DNA of 6,269 nt. Origin: Saprospiraceae bacterium (GTDB lineage Bacteria > Bacteroidota > Bacteroidia > Chitinophagales > Saprospiraceae). A program made the translations under genes and the position numbers. The stretch lies in contig JAJDFU010000587.1 of assembly GCA_020528935.1 (NCBI GenBank), positions 1 through 6,269 on the forward strand, read 5' to 3'. This document shows, one piece after another, positions 5,821-6,269 of the stretch. The notes under the pieces are model-generated. The model was given only the letters and a program-made list of their open reading frames with translations. It searched no databases and had not been told where the DNA came from. Each line of letters starts with the position of its first letter. Position 1 is the stretch's first letter.

Positions 5821-5878
5821 TCCCCGCGAATAAGGCGGGGAAATGCAAGGCGGGCAGGCTCCGGAGATTCCTGCCCGC
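5821..5878. other. Tandem GC-rich hairpins after the DUF1573 gene
   Basis: Two perfect stems sit side by side. 5850-5858 (GCGGGCAGG) pairs with 5870-5878 across an 11-nt loop that is itself partly palindromic (CTCCGGAG). 5821-5827 (TCCCCGC) pairs with 5835-5841 across a 7-nt GAATAAG loop. A smaller one (CGGCC, loop of 3 G on the plus strand, GGCCG) lies at 5903-5915, just after the DUF1573 stop. None is followed by a U-run in either direction, so they are not classical intrinsic terminators; transcript 3'-end protection or a REP-like repeat are alternatives. Confidence 0.45.
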
Positions 5879-5919
5879 GAAGGGGGGTATCTGTTCTTAC
5901 ACCGGCCGGGGGCCGCCGA

Positions 5920-6269
5920 TCAGTTTTCGATATCGAAGGTGTACGTCAGCTGCTCGAAAATGGGTCCGCCCTGGGGATGTTCGGCTTCCAGAAAAATGTC
6001 GATGACGATTTCCTCGGCCTCTTCCTTTTCAGCACTGTCGAAGACGACCTCAATGGCTCCCTTGCTCCCCGGGTTTACCGGATGGCGCGGATAATCCACC
6101 GTGGTGCATTCGCAGGCGGAGACCAGGTCGATCTTCACCGGCACATCGCCCTTATTGGTGAAGGTAAAGGTGTGTGTGCGCTTCTCCCCCCGTTTGACGG
6201 TTCCGAAGTCGACCTCCCGCTCCGCAAAGATCATAACGGGCAGGCCCTGCAGGCTTTTACGGCCGTGCG
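5920..6269 (-). CDS. DUF1573-domain protein, C-terminal part (5' end outside the window)
   Basis: The last 115 residues of a protein with a DUF1573 domain, an immunoglobulin-like ASPM/SPD-2/Hydin-type beta-sandwich common in secreted or periplasmic proteins of Bacteroidota. The match rests on FAEREVDFGTVKRGEKRTHT, then FTFTNKGDVPVKIDLVSACECTT, then NPGSKGAIEVVFDSAEK: the DFGTV start, the F-N-G strand, the Cys-x-Cys-T turn (usually SCGCT, here ACECT) and the P-G-x-x-G-x-I-x-V-x-F strand. The C-terminus (EEAEEIVIDIFLEAEHPQGGPIF) departs from the usual glycine/SN-rich ending and is acidic. An ATG at 6234 lies within the first domain strand and the frame stays open to the edge (TAVKSLQGLPV), so the true start is probably beyond 6269. 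Molecular function is unknown; no link to the neighbours is evident. Confidence 0.8.
   Translation of the reverse strand, partial: HGRKSLQGLPVMIFAEREVDFGTVKRGEKRTHTFTFTNKGDVPVKIDLVSACECTTVDYPRHPVNPGSKGAIEVVFDSAEKEEAEEIVIDIFLEAEHPQGGPIFEQLTYTFDIEN

Noticed and set aside
5531..5919. TPP riboswitch upstream of pnuC
   Set aside because: Neither the CUGAGA core nor a recognisable GAACCUGAUCUGG-like segment is found in the sense direction, so the common thiamine switch is not supported.
5676..6005. Plus-strand open frame across the gap between pnuC and DUF1573
   Set aside because: It overlaps the inverted repeats and the real DUF1573 coding end, shows no domain and has no promoter or ribosome site that I can see.

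Overview
The window carries most of an operon for the sodium-pumping NADH:quinone oxidoreductase (Na+-NQR) on the minus strand, reading right to left as nqrA-nqrB-nqrC-nqrD-nqrE. nqrE runs off the left edge, and nqrF would be expected beyond it. To the right lie a PnuC-family vitamin/nucleoside transporter gene and the 3' end of a DUF1573 gene, both also on the minus strand. A member of the Bacteroidota is the best guess. The reasons are a TATATTTG element (the TAnnTTTG -7 motif of that phylum) upstream of nqrA, weak or absent Shine-Dalgarno sequences, a DUF1573 protein, and a signal peptide ending in WAQ. The DNA is moderately GC-rich. I cannot fix the genus; a Saprospiraceae-like lineage is only an impression.

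Layout: 1-142 start of nqrE; 189-908 nqrD; 952-1704 nqrC (GTG start); 1738-3015 nqrB; 3060-4703 nqrA; 4707-4903 a regulatory gap with a promoter candidate and a perfect 9-5-9 dyad; 4904-5530 pnuC; 5531-5919 a non-coding stretch dense in inverted repeats; 5920-6269 the end of a DUF1573 gene. Gaps inside the nqr cluster are only 33-46 nt, so it is almost certainly one transcript.

How the genes work together: NqrF (outside the window) oxidises NADH. Electrons pass through the NqrD/NqrE 2Fe-2S site and the covalent FMNs of NqrC and NqrB to quinone, and sodium is exported. All diagnostic residues visible here are intact: the SGAT threonines of NqrB and NqrC, both NqrD cysteines and the first NqrE cysteine. 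The PnuC-type carrier may import nicotinamide riboside for NAD synthesis, but related carriers move thiamine or riboflavin and the sequence does not settle this.

The unusual points are: (i) NqrA, a soluble peripheral subunit in well-studied bacteria, has about 100 extra N-terminal residues forming a signal peptide and a transmembrane anchor; (ii) NqrB has about 40 extra residues just before its FMN threonine; (iii) a perfect operator-like dyad lies upstream of nqrA; (iv) a 113-bp inverted-repeat element with mutually exclusive pairings lies upstream of pnuC; and (v) hairpins sit in several nqr intercistronic gaps. I found no tRNA, rRNA, CRISPR array, transposase or recognisable defence or biosynthetic system.
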